64,000 nucleotides of DNA from Gammaproteobacteria bacterium. GTDB lineage: Bacteria > Pseudomonadota > Gammaproteobacteria > Steroidobacterales > Steroidobacteraceae. Position numbers and translations under genes: made by a program. Under the pieces are notes generated by a model that ran no database searches, was not told where the DNA came from, and worked only from the letters and a program-made list of their open reading frames with translations. Each line of letters starts with the position of its first letter. Positions within the stretch are counted from its first letter, which is position 1. Where the stretch lies: NCBI GenBank assembly GCA_947452065.1, contig CANGBB010000001.1, positions 310,001-374,000 of the forward strand, written 5' to 3'. This document shows positions 17,278 to 30,276 of this stretch, one piece after another.

Positions 17278-18522
17278 ATGAATCGTTTCGCTTCCAGCTC
17301 CCGACATGGCCTGTTGCTTGCAGCGAGTGTGCTGCTGGTAACGCTGGGCGCCTGCTCCAGCACCAGTGTTAAGTCGGACAAGCCGATGCCGTTGCTGGCA
17401 ATCAACACCACGCTGCAGGTCGATAAGGTTTGGAGTTCAGGCGTCGGCGGCGAGCCCAAGTTCCGGCTCGCACTCAGCGCCTCTCACGCCGCTGACACGG
17501 TGTATCTGGCCGGACCGTCGGGAGTGGTGGAAGCGCTCGTTGCCCAGAGCGGCAAAGTGCGTTGGAAGACCAACCTGAAGCTGCGTCTGTCTGCGGGGCC
17601 CGGTGTGGGTGAGGGGCTCGTGGCCGTCGGCGGCCCTGAGGGCGACGTCATCGTGCTGGATGCCAGCACTGGCAAGGAGCGCTGGCGCGCGCGGGTCGGC
17701 TCGGAAATTCTTGCGGCACCGGCGATCGGTGGCGATGCGGTCGTCGTGCGCACGGTGGACGGAAAACTGCATGCGCTCGAGGCGCGTGATGGCAAGCCAC
17801 GCTGGATGGTGGATCAGCAACTGCCGCGCCTCACGCTGCGCGGCAATGCGCCGCCCCAGATTGTGGGTAGCACCGTCATTGCCGGATTCGATAACGGCCG
17901 ACTGATGGCCATCACGCTGGCCGGTGGCAGCACCCTGTGGGATGTGGCCGTCGGACAGTCGCATGGCAGCTCGGAATTGCAGCGTCTGATCGATATCGAT
18001 TCATCCACAGCCGTGGATGGTGATGATCTCTTCACTGTGAGTTATCAAGGTCGCGTAGCTCGTATTGCTCGCGAGACCGGTCAGTTGCTCTGGTCGCATG
18101 ATCTGTCTAGCTATCGCGGTCTGGTACTCGGCAGCGATGCGCTGTTCGTGGCTACGACTGAAGGCCAGATCGTCAAACTCGATCGCAGCACTGGAGCAGA
18201 GCTGTGGAAGCAGGACCTGCTGTTACGGCGCCAGCTCTCAGCGCCCACTCTGCTGGGCGACTATCTGCTGGTTGCAGATTACAAAGGCGTCGTTCACTGG
18301 CTGAACGCCAGTGATGGTCGTTTCGTCGCTCGCAGCAGTGCCGGGTACCGTGTCAGCATGCCGCCGGTTGCGGCCGGCGATTTGGCGCTGGTGACCAATG
18401 ACAAGGGCGTGGTCAGCGCCTTCCGTGTGCGTGGCACGCCGCCAAGCCGCTCCAAGACGACGCCATCCGTAGTGCCTGCACCGACCGCGCAGCCTGCAGA
18501 TTCCGCGAAGTCCGGTAGCTGA
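17278..18522 (+). CDS. bamB: Outer membrane assembly lipoprotein BamB
   Basis: A 414-residue lipoprotein. The signal 'GLLLAASVLLVTLGAC' ends in a lipobox Cys. The body is an eight-bladed beta-propeller of PQQ-like repeats, for example 'ASTGKERWRARVGSEILAAP', 'LVAQSGKVRWKTNLKL' and 'ARETGQLLWSHDLSSYRG'. BamB binds BamA in the complex that inserts beta-barrel proteins. A Pro/Ala-rich C-terminal tail of about 30 residues is a small extension. It lies 7 nt after yfgM and 6 nt before der. Confidence 0.94.
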   Translation: MNRFASSSRHGLLLAASVLLVTLGACSSTSVKSDKPMPLLAINTTLQVDKVWSSGVGGEPKFRLALSASHAADTVYLAGPSGVVEALVAQSGKVRWKTNLKLRLSAGPGVGEGLVAVGGPEGDVIVLDASTGKERWRARVGSEILAAPAIGGDAVVVRTVDGKLHALEARDGKPRWMVDQQLPRLTLRGNAPPQIVGSTVIAGFDNGRLMAITLAGGSTLWDVAVGQSHGSSELQRLIDIDSSTAVDGDDLFTVSYQGRVARIARETGQLLWSHDLSSYRGLVLGSDALFVATTEGQIVKLDRSTGAELWKQDLLLRRQLSAPTLLGDYLLVADYKGVVHWLNASDGRFVARSSAGYRVSMPPVAAGDLALVTNDKGVVSAFRVRGTPPSRSKTTPSVVPAPTAQPADSAKSGS

Positions 18523-18528
18523 TCCGGC

Positions 18529-19908
18529 ATGCTTCCGGTTGTCGCCATCGTTGGGCGACCCAACGTCGGCAAGTCCACCCTGTTCAACAGGCTGACTCGC
18601 TCGCAGGCGGCGATCGTCGCGGACATGCCCGGCGTCACGCGCGACCGGCAGTATGGGTACTCGCGGATCGGTGCTGTGCCATCGGTACTGATCGACACTG
18701 GCGGTCTGGTCGAACGGCCCGAGGGTGTCGACGCGCAGATGCGCGAGCAGACTGACAAGGCCATCACCGAAGCCGATCGAATCATCTTTGTTGTCGATGG
18801 CCGCAGCGGTCCCGTGCCGGCCGATCACTTCATTGCCGAACATCTGCGGCGTGGGCGCAAGCCCGTCACGCTGGCGGTCAACAAGGCCGAGGGCCTGGAT
18901 AGCGATGTTGTTTCAGCGGAATTCTTCGCCCTCGGACTGGGCGAGCCGCTCGCGATTTCCTCCAGTCACGGGCAGGGCTGCCTCGATCTGATCGATGCCG
19001 CGACCGAGGGGCTGACGCTTGGTCCATCACCTGCAGACGACGCCAGCGCGATTCGCGTGGCTATCATCGGCCGACCAAACGTGGGTAAGTCCACATTGGT
19101 TAACCGGCTGATCGGCGAGGAACGTGTCATCGCCAGCGATCTGCCGGGTACCACCCGCGATGCCATCATGGTGCCGTTCCGTCGCAACGAGCGCGATTTC
19201 ATCCTCATCGACACGGCCGGTGTGCGTCGCAAGGCGCGGGTCGACGATCCCGTCGAGCGTGCCAGTGTCGGACGCACGCTGCAGGCCATCGCCGAGGCGC
19301 ATATTGCAGTCATGGTGCTGGATGCGCATGACCTGATCGGCGAGCAGGATGCCAGCGTACTGGGTCAGGCGCTGGAACGCGGCCGCGTTATCTTCATCGC
19401 CGTAAACAAATGGGACGGGATTCCCCAGGACAAGCGCGACGAGATTCGTGCGCAGCTGTCCCTGAAGCTGGACTTCGTGCCCTTTGCTCCGATCCATTTC
19501 ATTTCCGCGCGCCATGGCACCGGCGTGGGCGAGTTGGCCGCCGACATCATTCGCGGCTTCGATGCCGCCATGAAAGAAATGCCGACATCGCAGCTGACCC
19601 GCGTCCTAGAAGGTGCCATTGCTGCCCATCAACCGCCGCTGGTGAAAGGGCGGCGCATCAAGCTGCGCTATGCTCATCAGGGCGGACGCAATCCGCCGCG
19701 CATCATCATTCACGGCAACCAGACAGTGGCCGTGCCGGACTCTTACCGGCGCTATCTGGCCAATGTGTATCGTGAGGCCTTCAAGCTGTATGCGACGCCG
19801 GTGGCCGTAGAGTTTCGCACCGACGCCAATCCTTTTGATCGTGCCCGGGCGGGTCGGCGACCACAGCGAGCCGCGCCGAGTTTGCCGGGACGACGCAAGC
19901 GCAGCTAG
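18529..19908 (+). CDS. der: Ribosome-associated GTPase Der (EngA)
   Basis: A 459-residue protein with two tandem GTPase domains, each with its own P-loop ('GRPNVGKSTLFNRL' and 'GRPNVGKSTLVNRL'), followed by a KH-like C-terminal domain. This double-GTPase layout is unique to Der, which is essential for 50S subunit maturation. The C-terminus ends in an Arg-rich tail. It ends the rlmN-der run and converges on the M23 peptidase, with 32 nt between stops. Confidence 0.97.
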   Translation: MLPVVAIVGRPNVGKSTLFNRLTRSQAAIVADMPGVTRDRQYGYSRIGAVPSVLIDTGGLVERPEGVDAQMREQTDKAITEADRIIFVVDGRSGPVPADHFIAEHLRRGRKPVTLAVNKAEGLDSDVVSAEFFALGLGEPLAISSSHGQGCLDLIDAATEGLTLGPSPADDASAIRVAIIGRPNVGKSTLVNRLIGEERVIASDLPGTTRDAIMVPFRRNERDFILIDTAGVRRKARVDDPVERASVGRTLQAIAEAHIAVMVLDAHDLIGEQDASVLGQALERGRVIFIAVNKWDGIPQDKRDEIRAQLSLKLDFVPFAPIHFISARHGTGVGELAADIIRGFDAAMKEMPTSQLTRVLEGAIAAHQPPLVKGRRIKLRYAHQGGRNPPRIIIHGNQTVAVPDSYRRYLANVYREAFKLYATPVAVEFRTDANPFDRARAGRRPQRAAPSLPGRRKRS

Positions 19909-19940
19909 CGCCTCCTGTCAGTCTGACTTGGCCCGCTGCT

Positions 19941-20800
19941 TCAATGCGAGGCTGCGACGGCTTCGGCGGGCTCTGGCAGAAACCACGCGGGATCTACGAA
20001 GGCGCGATTCAGCGCCACACCGAAGTGCAAATGCGGTCCTGTCACACGGCCCGTGGCACCCACCTTGCCGAGAATATCGCCGCGCTTGAGCTTGTCGCCG
20101 GTCTTCACGGCAGTCGAGGACAGGTGGCAATACATCGTGATCAGGCCCTGTCCATGCTCGATGAGCACGGTATTGCCGTTAAAAAAATAGTTACCGGTCT
20201 CGATCACGCGACCGTCGGCGGCTGCGCGTATCGGTGTGCCGGTGGGGGAGGCGATGTCCATGCCCGAATGCGGATTGCGCGACTCGCCATTGAAGACGCG
20301 GCGTAGCCCGAAAGAGCTGGAGCGCGGCCCTTCCACTGGCGGCAGCAATTGCAAGGTGCCCGGCGCTTCCGCAGTGAAGCTCTGCATCACCACTTTCATA
20401 CGCGCTGACTCGCGGTTGTAGCGCTCGAGATCCTGCTTCGAGAGATTGACCTGGCCCGGCGCCACGCTCAGTCGCTGTTCGCTGTAGCGCTTATCGACGA
20501 CGTTGAAGGCCACCTGCGTGGATGCAGTTGCGCCAGCCTTGCGCACGTCGACGTGATGCTCGCCGAGCTCCGTTGAGAGAGCGAGTCCGACCACCGCTAG
20601 CCATTGCGTGGCGTCGCGCATCAACATCACGCGCTGGCCCGAATAAGTCACGACGGGGGCCGGCTCGGCGACGTTGCCCACCGGTACCACCGCAATACCG
20701 CCTGGTACGGGACTGCTGTCGCTCGGCGTTGCGGACGCATGGATCGAAGTTGCCGGCAGGATCAGCAGGGCTGCGCACAGCAGGACAGAGAGGATGGATT

Positions 20801-20804
<4 letters not shown>
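19941..20804 (-). CDS. M23 family metallopeptidase (peptidoglycan endopeptidase)
   Basis: A 287-residue exported protein with signal 'MKSILSVLLCAALLILPATS'. The C-terminal LytM/M23 domain keeps both zinc motifs, H-x3-D in 'NPHSGMDIASPTGTPI' and H-x-H in 'GPHLHFGVALN', so it should be catalytically active on peptide cross-links of the wall. The N-terminal region (about 30-140) resembles the domain found before M23 in similar proteins. The ATG overlaps the xseA stop by 4 nt, so it is translated after xseA from one mRNA. Confidence 0.9.
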
Positions 20805-25232
<4,428 letters not shown>

Positions 25233-25303
25233 AAATGAATTCTATGCGTTGCTGAGTTGGTTAATAAATAGAGTTAAAAAAACTGACACGCAACTGAGGG
25301 CTG

Positions 25304-25320
25304 CTGGGCACGAATCCCAG
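25304..25320 (+). other. T-arm-like stem-loop after guaA
   Basis: CTGGG-CACGAAT-CCCAG makes a 5-bp stem with a 7-nt loop, the geometry of a tRNA T-arm (loop CACGAAT instead of TTCGAAT). It lies in an unusually A/T-rich intergenic stretch just after guaA. No complete tRNA can be folded around it. It may be a tRNA relic, part of a terminator, or chance. Confidence 0.2.
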
Positions 25321-25353
25321 ATGGCGCTAACAGACTCCTCGCCGCCAGAGTCG

Positions 25354-26391
25354 CTATCTCTCCACCTTGCAGCCGTACTCACCAACCTGTTCGCCAGGCT
25401 TCCAGACCCACAACGCCTTCCAGTGGTAGGGCTCCTTCAGCGCCCAAGGGTCCGTCACAGTTAGCTCGTAAAAGAGCTTGCCCTGAGCATCGTCCACCGT
25501 GAACTTTTCCAGTGTGGTGACGGCGGCGCTCTGCGAAATACCCACTCGATTGAACCACGGCCAGTTGATTCTGGAAGTGGTGACCACCAGCGTGTTTTTG
25601 TCTTCCCAGCGGCCGACTGAATAGCCAAGCGCAGACGGCGCGCCGCCCGCGCCGGTGCCGCCATCCATGTGAATGGTCCGCTTGTTGTCGAATTCCTCGA
25701 TGTGCAACTCAATGTTCTTGCCCGCCCGGACAAATTCGATCGGATACGGATTGCCCATGGTGTTCGGCATGCCGGGTGCGATGCACTTGAGCTGCGGGTT
25801 GTCTTTGTCTTTGTCCCACTTGGCGAACTTTGCCAGCGCTTCCTTGGTCAGCGGGAATTTGTCGGCGTCACTAAAGAACCACCAGCCTTTTTCCAAGGCG
25901 CCCCAGGTCCAGACACGGAACAGGCCATCAGCCTTTGCCTTGGCCGCTACGGCCGGGTCGATGCCTTCCTTAAAGGTCACGAGAGTGGACTGCGGCCAGT
26001 GCTGAGGAGCAGGGCCATTCAGCCTGATTTCCTTGCCGTTCGGCAGCAGGATGTTCTGGACCAGAATCGTGCTGGTACGCGCCATGGAAACATTGCCGGC
26101 GAAACGCACCTTGTCGCCAACCTTGATCATGTCAGCGGTCAGCCCGCGACGAGACTGCGAACTCACGGAGGCGCCGTCGAGAGTCCAAGTCACGGGCTTG
26201 CCGGTCTCCGTTGTGATGACGTGCAAGGTAACGTGCGGGTTGGACCAGAACACCTTGGCGACCGTGCCTTCATATTCCTTCAGGTTCGTCATGTCGTAGT
26301 TGGTGACGGAATGATGGGCCGTCGCCACAATGGGTGAGCCCATCGAAATTAGTAGGCAAAGTAGCACCGCCGACCGGACAAATGCGTTCAT
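25354..26391 (-). CDS. Exported DUF6152-type protein of unknown function
   Basis: A 345-residue protein with signal 'LLCLLISMGSPIVATA' and a mature N-terminus beginning at or near 'HHSV'. The first domain reads like DUF6152 ('YEGTVAKVFWSNPHVTLHV', 'GDKVRFAGNVSM'), a small periplasmic beta domain common in soil proteobacteria, often near quinoproteins. The second half (about 150-345) is of unknown type, rich in Trp and Lys. Upstream GGGGG is at suitable distance. It is convergent with guaA and divergent from the Trp-rich small gene. The exposed His-His start could bind metal, but this is speculation. Confidence 0.65.
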   Translation of the reverse strand: MNAFVRSAVLLCLLISMGSPIVATAHHSVTNYDMTNLKEYEGTVAKVFWSNPHVTLHVITTETGKPVTWTLDGASVSSQSRRGLTADMIKVGDKVRFAGNVSMARTSTILVQNILLPNGKEIRLNGPAPQHWPQSTLVTFKEGIDPAVAAKAKADGLFRVWTWGALEKGWWFFSDADKFPLTKEALAKFAKWDKDKDNPQLKCIAPGMPNTMGNPYPIEFVRAGKNIELHIEEFDNKRTIHMDGGTGAGGAPSALGYSVGRWEDKNTLVVTTSRINWPWFNRVGISQSAAVTTLEKFTVDDAQGKLFYELTVTDPWALKEPYHWKALWVWKPGEQVGEYGCKVER

Positions 26392-26517
26392 AGGACCCCC
26401 GCTTATAATCGACTCTGTGATTGGCTCGCATGCAGCGAGTCAGTCCATCGCCATGTCGTCGCGCAAGTTGCGAGACGCTCTGTTTAGCGGAGAATACAGC
26501 ACGGGGTGCAGGAGAAT

Positions 26518-26574
26518 ATGAACGCGCCGCCGCAGCTTGCCCCGCAGCGAAAAGTCATCTTTTTTGCACGATAG
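26518..26574 (+). CDS. Possible 18-residue leader peptide or gene remnant
   Basis: A very short frame, MNAPPQLAPQRKVIFFAR, has a strong Shine-Dalgarno (AGGAG, 3 nt before ATG). It lies between the DUF6152 gene and the TIGR02450-like gene. No family is recognised. It could be a remnant of a longer gene, an upstream ORF or chance. Confidence 0.2.
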   Translation: MNAPPQLAPQRKVIFFAR

Positions 26575-26675
26575 GGGATAGCAGTCTGGGTCGGCGTGGG
26601 GGCCGGCTGCCGGCTCTGGGGGAGTTCAGCCGACTCGCCGCCGCGCTGTGCCTATATTTTGTGGAGTCCAACGAA

Positions 26676-26912
26676 GTGATTCGGTCGCCATCCAACCCGT
26701 TGAGTCCAAAGAAGCTGCTGCATACGAAGTGGACGGCGGTCACTCCGCGCAATCAGGAGAAGCATTTCCTCGTGACCAAGGTTATCGAGCCGACGCCGCC
26801 GGGTTCACCCGTGGCGTCGGTCGAGATCGAGGCGGTGCACTCAAAGCGAGTGCGCATCATCGCGTGGCGAGAACTCACGGATGCGGCGCAGTGGCGGCGT
26901 GGTTGGGTCTGA
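26676..26912 (+). CDS. TIGR02450 family Trp-rich small protein
   Basis: A 78-residue protein with 'NPLSPKKLLHTKWTAVTPRN', 'EKHFLVTKV', 'IEAVHSKR' and 'WRELTDAAQWRRGW', the conserved pattern of TIGR02450 (DUF2389). The family function is unknown. A longer frame begins at 26421, but its first 85 residues do not look like protein. GTG 26676 was chosen because GGAG lies 9 nt upstream and homologues start just before 'NP.SPKKLL'; GTG 26661 is the alternative. Family members are often found near photolyase/cryptochrome genes; one lies 14 kb downstream here. Confidence 0.8.
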   Translation: MIRSPSNPLSPKKLLHTKWTAVTPRNQEKHFLVTKVIEPTPPGSPVASVEIEAVHSKRVRIIAWRELTDAAQWRRGWV

Positions 26913-26957
26913 GGATATCCCTGGGCCGTGCTGGCAAAGCTCACTTGATCCGGTTGT

Positions 26958-28313
26958 TCAGCCGCTCTTGCCCCGCGTGGTCCAGGTCTTGCCGCGCCTA
27001 CGACGACTGAGATACATCATGTAGCCGGAGATCAGTAGCACCGGCATGGCGATCGCAGCCAGAAACATGACGATCTGACCAGGGATGCCCCAGTAGCGAC
27101 CGGTGTGCACGATCTCAGCACCACCGATGAAGCTCCTCAGGAAGCCATCGCGTTGCCCCGCGTATTCAACCTTGCCGGGTCGTGCTTCGGCTGGCCCCGC
27201 GAGCATCGAGAGCTCGCCGTCTGGATCATTCGCCGCGACACCTGAACTGGAGTCAAAGGCCAGCGCCGCGAGCGCGCCGCTATCCTTGCTCTGATAGACA
27301 ACGCGCAGTACGGGTGAGGCTTCCGCCGCTGCGCTCATGCTGAGCGTGACGGCCTGAAACGTAGGTACGGCAGCGGTAAATGCCGCCCAGGCACTGCCCA
27401 CATTCGCGTTCATGGCCACGGGTTTGTACTGCATGGCCTCCTGTCGTCGTCCGCTGGCACCTTCTTCGGTGGCAACCACGTCATCGGAGGAGGGGCCGCG
27501 GCCAATGGCTGTCAGTGAACGCGCTCCGTTGCTGTACCAATCCACCGCGTGGCTGCGCATCATGCCGGTGTGCGCGAACAGCAGGTAGACCACCATGACC
27601 AGGGTGCCGAGCACCGCGTGCAAGCTGAACAGGAACGCGGGACCCTTGAGCCGGAAGTTGACCTTGAACCATGTCTGCCACTTGCGTGCGGCAATGCCCC
27701 GGGGCCAGCGCAGGTAAAGACCGGTCGGAACCATGAGTATCAGCATGAAAGCGCTGTAGGCCATGATCCCCTGCATGATGAGACCCGGCGTGGTGTCCCG
27801 GCCGGCCCAGACACCGCGATGCAGCCGCTTGATCGTTGCAAAGAACGCCGCTGCACCCTGACCGTTCGCGGGCAGGAACGCCCCGGTGTAGGGATCGACG
27901 TACTGCGTGTCGGCACCACCTTCATGGCCGGCTTCCATTCCGGCCTCCATGCCGCCGGACATGCCGGCGCCCATGCCGCCCCCCATCCCTGCGGCCATGC
28001 CACCACCCATGCCCTGCGCATCGCCATGCTCTTCGCGCGCTGCCATGAACGACACCACCGCGGCGGCGGTGGGATCAGACTGAATGCTGAGCGCCGCTAC
28101 GCGGGCCTCGGGGCGGGCTTCCTGAATCTTAGCCAGCAATTGATCCGGTGGGAGAGGCGTGCCCTGCGCAGTCACATGCGGCGGAGTACGAAGCAGTGCG
28201 GTGATCTCTTTGTCGAACGCCATCAGCGCGCCGGTTACACCAGAGAAAGCCAGGAAGATGCCGGCGGTAATACCCACCACCCAATGCGCCTGAAACAGGA
28301 TTTTTTTCAACAT
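26958..28313 (-). CDS. PepSY-associated TM (PiuB-like) membrane protein with Gly-Met repeats
   Basis: A 451-residue inner-membrane protein. An N-terminal helix with a His ('FQAHWVVGITAGIFLAFSGV') leads into a PepSY-type periplasmic domain. Further helices include 'WAGRDTTPGLIMQGIMAYSA', 'FSLHAVLGTLVMVVYLLFAH' and a last helix near 'MFLAAIAMPVLLISGYMMYL'. The layout matches PepSY_TM proteins, some of which are ferric siderophore reductases with membrane haem. Residues 101-130 hold a Gly-Met repeat not seen in the usual family. ATG 28313 is 13 nt past the quinoprotein stop, so the two form one operon. It could be an electron acceptor or reductase partner of that enzyme. Confidence 0.82.
   Translation of the reverse strand: MLKKILFQAHWVVGITAGIFLAFSGVTGALMAFDKEITALLRTPPHVTAQGTPLPPDQLLAKIQEARPEARVAALSIQSDPTAAAVVSFMAAREEHGDAQGMGGGMAAGMGGGMGAGMSGGMEAGMEAGHEGGADTQYVDPYTGAFLPANGQGAAAFFATIKRLHRGVWAGRDTTPGLIMQGIMAYSAFMLILMVPTGLYLRWPRGIAARKWQTWFKVNFRLKGPAFLFSLHAVLGTLVMVVYLLFAHTGMMRSHAVDWYSNGARSLTAIGRGPSSDDVVATEEGASGRRQEAMQYKPVAMNANVGSAWAAFTAAVPTFQAVTLSMSAAAEASPVLRVVYQSKDSGALAALAFDSSSGVAANDPDGELSMLAGPAEARPGKVEYAGQRDGFLRSFIGGAEIVHTGRYWGIPGQIVMFLAAIAMPVLLISGYMMYLSRRRRGKTWTTRGKSG
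27924..28013 (-). repeat. Seven in-frame 12-nt repeats encoding Gly-Met-x-x
   Basis: Residues 101-130 of the PepSY protein read as GM followed by two small residues, seven times in perfect phase (Met at 102, 106, 110, 114, 118, 122, 126), then Gly-His at 129-130. Met-rich arrays of this kind bind Cu(I) or Ag(I) in other periplasmic proteins. The DNA is correspondingly repetitive and may slip. Confidence 0.85.
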
Positions 28314-28326
28314 GAACTCTCTCTGC

Positions 28327-30195
28327 TCATTCAATTGCGAAGGCCAGCAGCACATTCCCCGGCGCCACGCCGCCATGGTGGGAATAGCCGGAGTTGGTGA
28401 ACATCATGCCCTCGGCGATGGCTGCACCGCCACCACTGATGGATCCGCCTTTCGCGGGTACGCCATTCACGGTGGTGAAGTCCCGCATCGTATCGAAGGA
28501 CCAGAGGATGGAGCCGTTGGTGCTGGAATAGGCGCGCATGAAGCCATCCACAGAGCCGGCGAAGACCACGCCCGGCATGGCGCTGACTGCAGCGATGAGG
28601 GCAGGGACGCAGGGCTTGCGATCGCCGCAGGCGGGCGTGGGCGTACTCCAGAGGGTCTTGCCGCTGGAAAGGTCGAGCGCGAACAGGCCGCCGCCCTGAC
28701 GCGACGGGTTGCCCGCGACGGTATCCAAGGCCACATACATTTTTTGGCCGTCGGAAGCCGATCCCCAGATCACGCCCTCATCAAAGCCGCCACTGCCGAG
28801 TTCATGATCCCAAATGACCTGGCCCTGCCGATCCGGGTCTAAGCCATGGGCGACGCCCGACTTTCCGGCAGCCACTAACATCCGGCGACCTCCCGGCAGT
28901 TCGGTCAGCACCGGCGATGACCCGTAGTCGAAGTCCGGTGACGGACCGAGCGGACAATTTGAATGATCGGGGGAGCGCGTCATACAGGACCCGTTCCACA
29001 CATCCCCGGGTGTCGACTGCTGCGACCACAGCAACTTGCCGGTCTTCATGTCGAAGGCGACGATGGCGTCGGTGGTCTTCCGCGCGGGCGGCGAATAGTT
29101 ATTGCCGGTGCCTACGTAAATGCGCTGCAGTTTTGCGTCAATGGTCGGCGCCGACCAGATGCCGCCGCCGGAGGGGCCGTACATTTGCGTTCCAGCCGCG
29201 TTCTTCTGAATCGGGCGCGGCGGATCGGCAATGACGTAGCTCTTCCACAGGCGTTTGCCGGTGAGGGCGTTGAGCGCCACCAGACTGCCGCGAGCGGTGC
29301 AGCACTCGTACTCCGGATTGGATGGCTGCGATTCCTCCCGCGAAGCAACCGGCACGTACAGGGTTCCGTTGTAGAGAGTCGGGGAACCTGTAATACGCGA
29401 GATCGGGTGGTCTTCGACCCGTACCTGCCAGAGCGGCTTGCCCGTGGCGGCGTTTACGGCATACACGTTGTTCTGCAGATCACCGAAGAAGACCGTCAGC
29501 ACGCCGCTCGGACCCTTGCCGAGGACGGCTGCACTGCGCACGCCCGCTTTGGTGACGAAGCGCCAATGGATGCAGCCTGTGCGCGCGTCCAGCGAGTAGA
29601 CATTGCCGGCGATGCTGCCGATGTACAGTCGCCCGCCAGCGACGACTGGCTGGGTACTGGCGCTGCTCTCGCCGGGAAATCCAAATGCCCACTTCAGCTT
29701 CAGACGCGGGACGTTCGCCGCTGACAAACCGCCCGGATCGGGCTGGTAGCGGCGATTGTCGGGCGTGACGCCCCATCCGTTCCACACCGAGCCCGCGAGC
29801 GAGCTTTGGAATGGGCTCCCTGAGCTGTTGCAGTAAGCCGAGGCCGGTATCGGGTCTTCCGGCTTGGCGCTAAAGCGCTTCTCCGTGAGGTACTCAGCCA
29901 GCAAGCGCTTCTCGGTGACGCTGAGCTGCGAGCCCTGGCGCGTCATGGAGCCCTTGTCGAGTGCGAGAAAAATCTGCTCCGGCAATAGCAGCCTGAGAAT
30001 GGCGCGGCTGGGCGCCTGTGCGGTTTGAGTTGGTCCGCCCGGCACCTGCGGTGTCAGCCCGTCGTCATGGCAGATGGCGCAGTTGGTCTTGTATAGATCG
30101 ACGGCGATCTGCTCGGCCGCCAATGTCGGGCCACAGGCCAGCACCCAGCCAAGTAGCAGGAAATGAATGGATCGCAGGTGACCTAGGGCTTGCAT
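28327..30195 (-). CDS. PQQ-dependent quinoprotein dehydrogenase with N-terminal cytochrome c (polyvinyl alcohol dehydrogenase-like)
   Basis: A 622-residue periplasmic enzyme. After a signal peptide comes a c-type haem site 'CAICH' (about residue 39). A PQQ beta-propeller follows, with repeated blades such as 'SLDARTGCIHWRFVTKAG', 'AVNAATGKPLWQVRVEDH', 'AFDMKTGKLLWSQ' and 'ALDLSSGKTLWS'. Adjacent cysteines in 'EYECCTARGSLVAL' are the vicinal disulfide typical of quinohaemoprotein alcohol dehydrogenases. Order haem-then-propeller matches polyvinyl alcohol dehydrogenase, though the substrate is unknown. ATG 30195 follows AAGGAG; a GTG at 30216 is possible. It is divergent from pqqU, and no pqqABCDE genes are in the window. 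Confidence 0.87.
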   Translation of the reverse strand: MQALGHLRSIHFLLLGWVLACGPTLAAEQIAVDLYKTNCAICHDDGLTPQVPGGPTQTAQAPSRAILRLLLPEQIFLALDKGSMTRQGSQLSVTEKRLLAEYLTEKRFSAKPEDPIPASAYCNSSGSPFQSSLAGSVWNGWGVTPDNRRYQPDPGGLSAANVPRLKLKWAFGFPGESSASTQPVVAGGRLYIGSIAGNVYSLDARTGCIHWRFVTKAGVRSAAVLGKGPSGVLTVFFGDLQNNVYAVNAATGKPLWQVRVEDHPISRITGSPTLYNGTLYVPVASREESQPSNPEYECCTARGSLVALNALTGKRLWKSYVIADPPRPIQKNAAGTQMYGPSGGGIWSAPTIDAKLQRIYVGTGNNYSPPARKTTDAIVAFDMKTGKLLWSQQSTPGDVWNGSCMTRSPDHSNCPLGPSPDFDYGSSPVLTELPGGRRMLVAAGKSGVAHGLDPDRQGQVIWDHELGSGGFDEGVIWGSASDGQKMYVALDTVAGNPSRQGGGLFALDLSSGKTLWSTPTPACGDRKPCVPALIAAVSAMPGVVFAGSVDGFMRAYSSTNGSILWSFDTMRDFTTVNGVPAKGGSISGGGAAIAEGMMFTNSGYSHHGGVAPGNVLLAFAIE

Positions 30196-30262
30196 GAGTG
30201 TTCGTCGCTCCTTCACAGGTTGCGCTGCAGCTCAGACCGATCGGGGGCGGCTGCTGTTGGAT

Positions 30263-30268
30263 TATAAT
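30263..30268 (+). promoter_or_regulatory. -10 element just before pqqU
   Basis: A perfect TATAAT ends 8 nt before the pqqU ATG, so the transcript would be leaderless or nearly so. The -35 is weak, which suggests that an activator may be needed. Confidence 0.42.
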
Positions 30269-30276
30269 CACAGCTC

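Noticed and set aside
17278-18522. bamB as a PQQ dehydrogenase because of its PQQ-type repeats
   Set aside because: Lipobox, length, lack of catalytic residues and its place between yfgM and der identify BamB.
26421-26675. N-terminal extension of the TIGR02450-like protein
   Set aside because: The extra 85 residues are Cys/Arg/Ala-rich, unlike the family, and a better start with a ribosome site exists at 26676.
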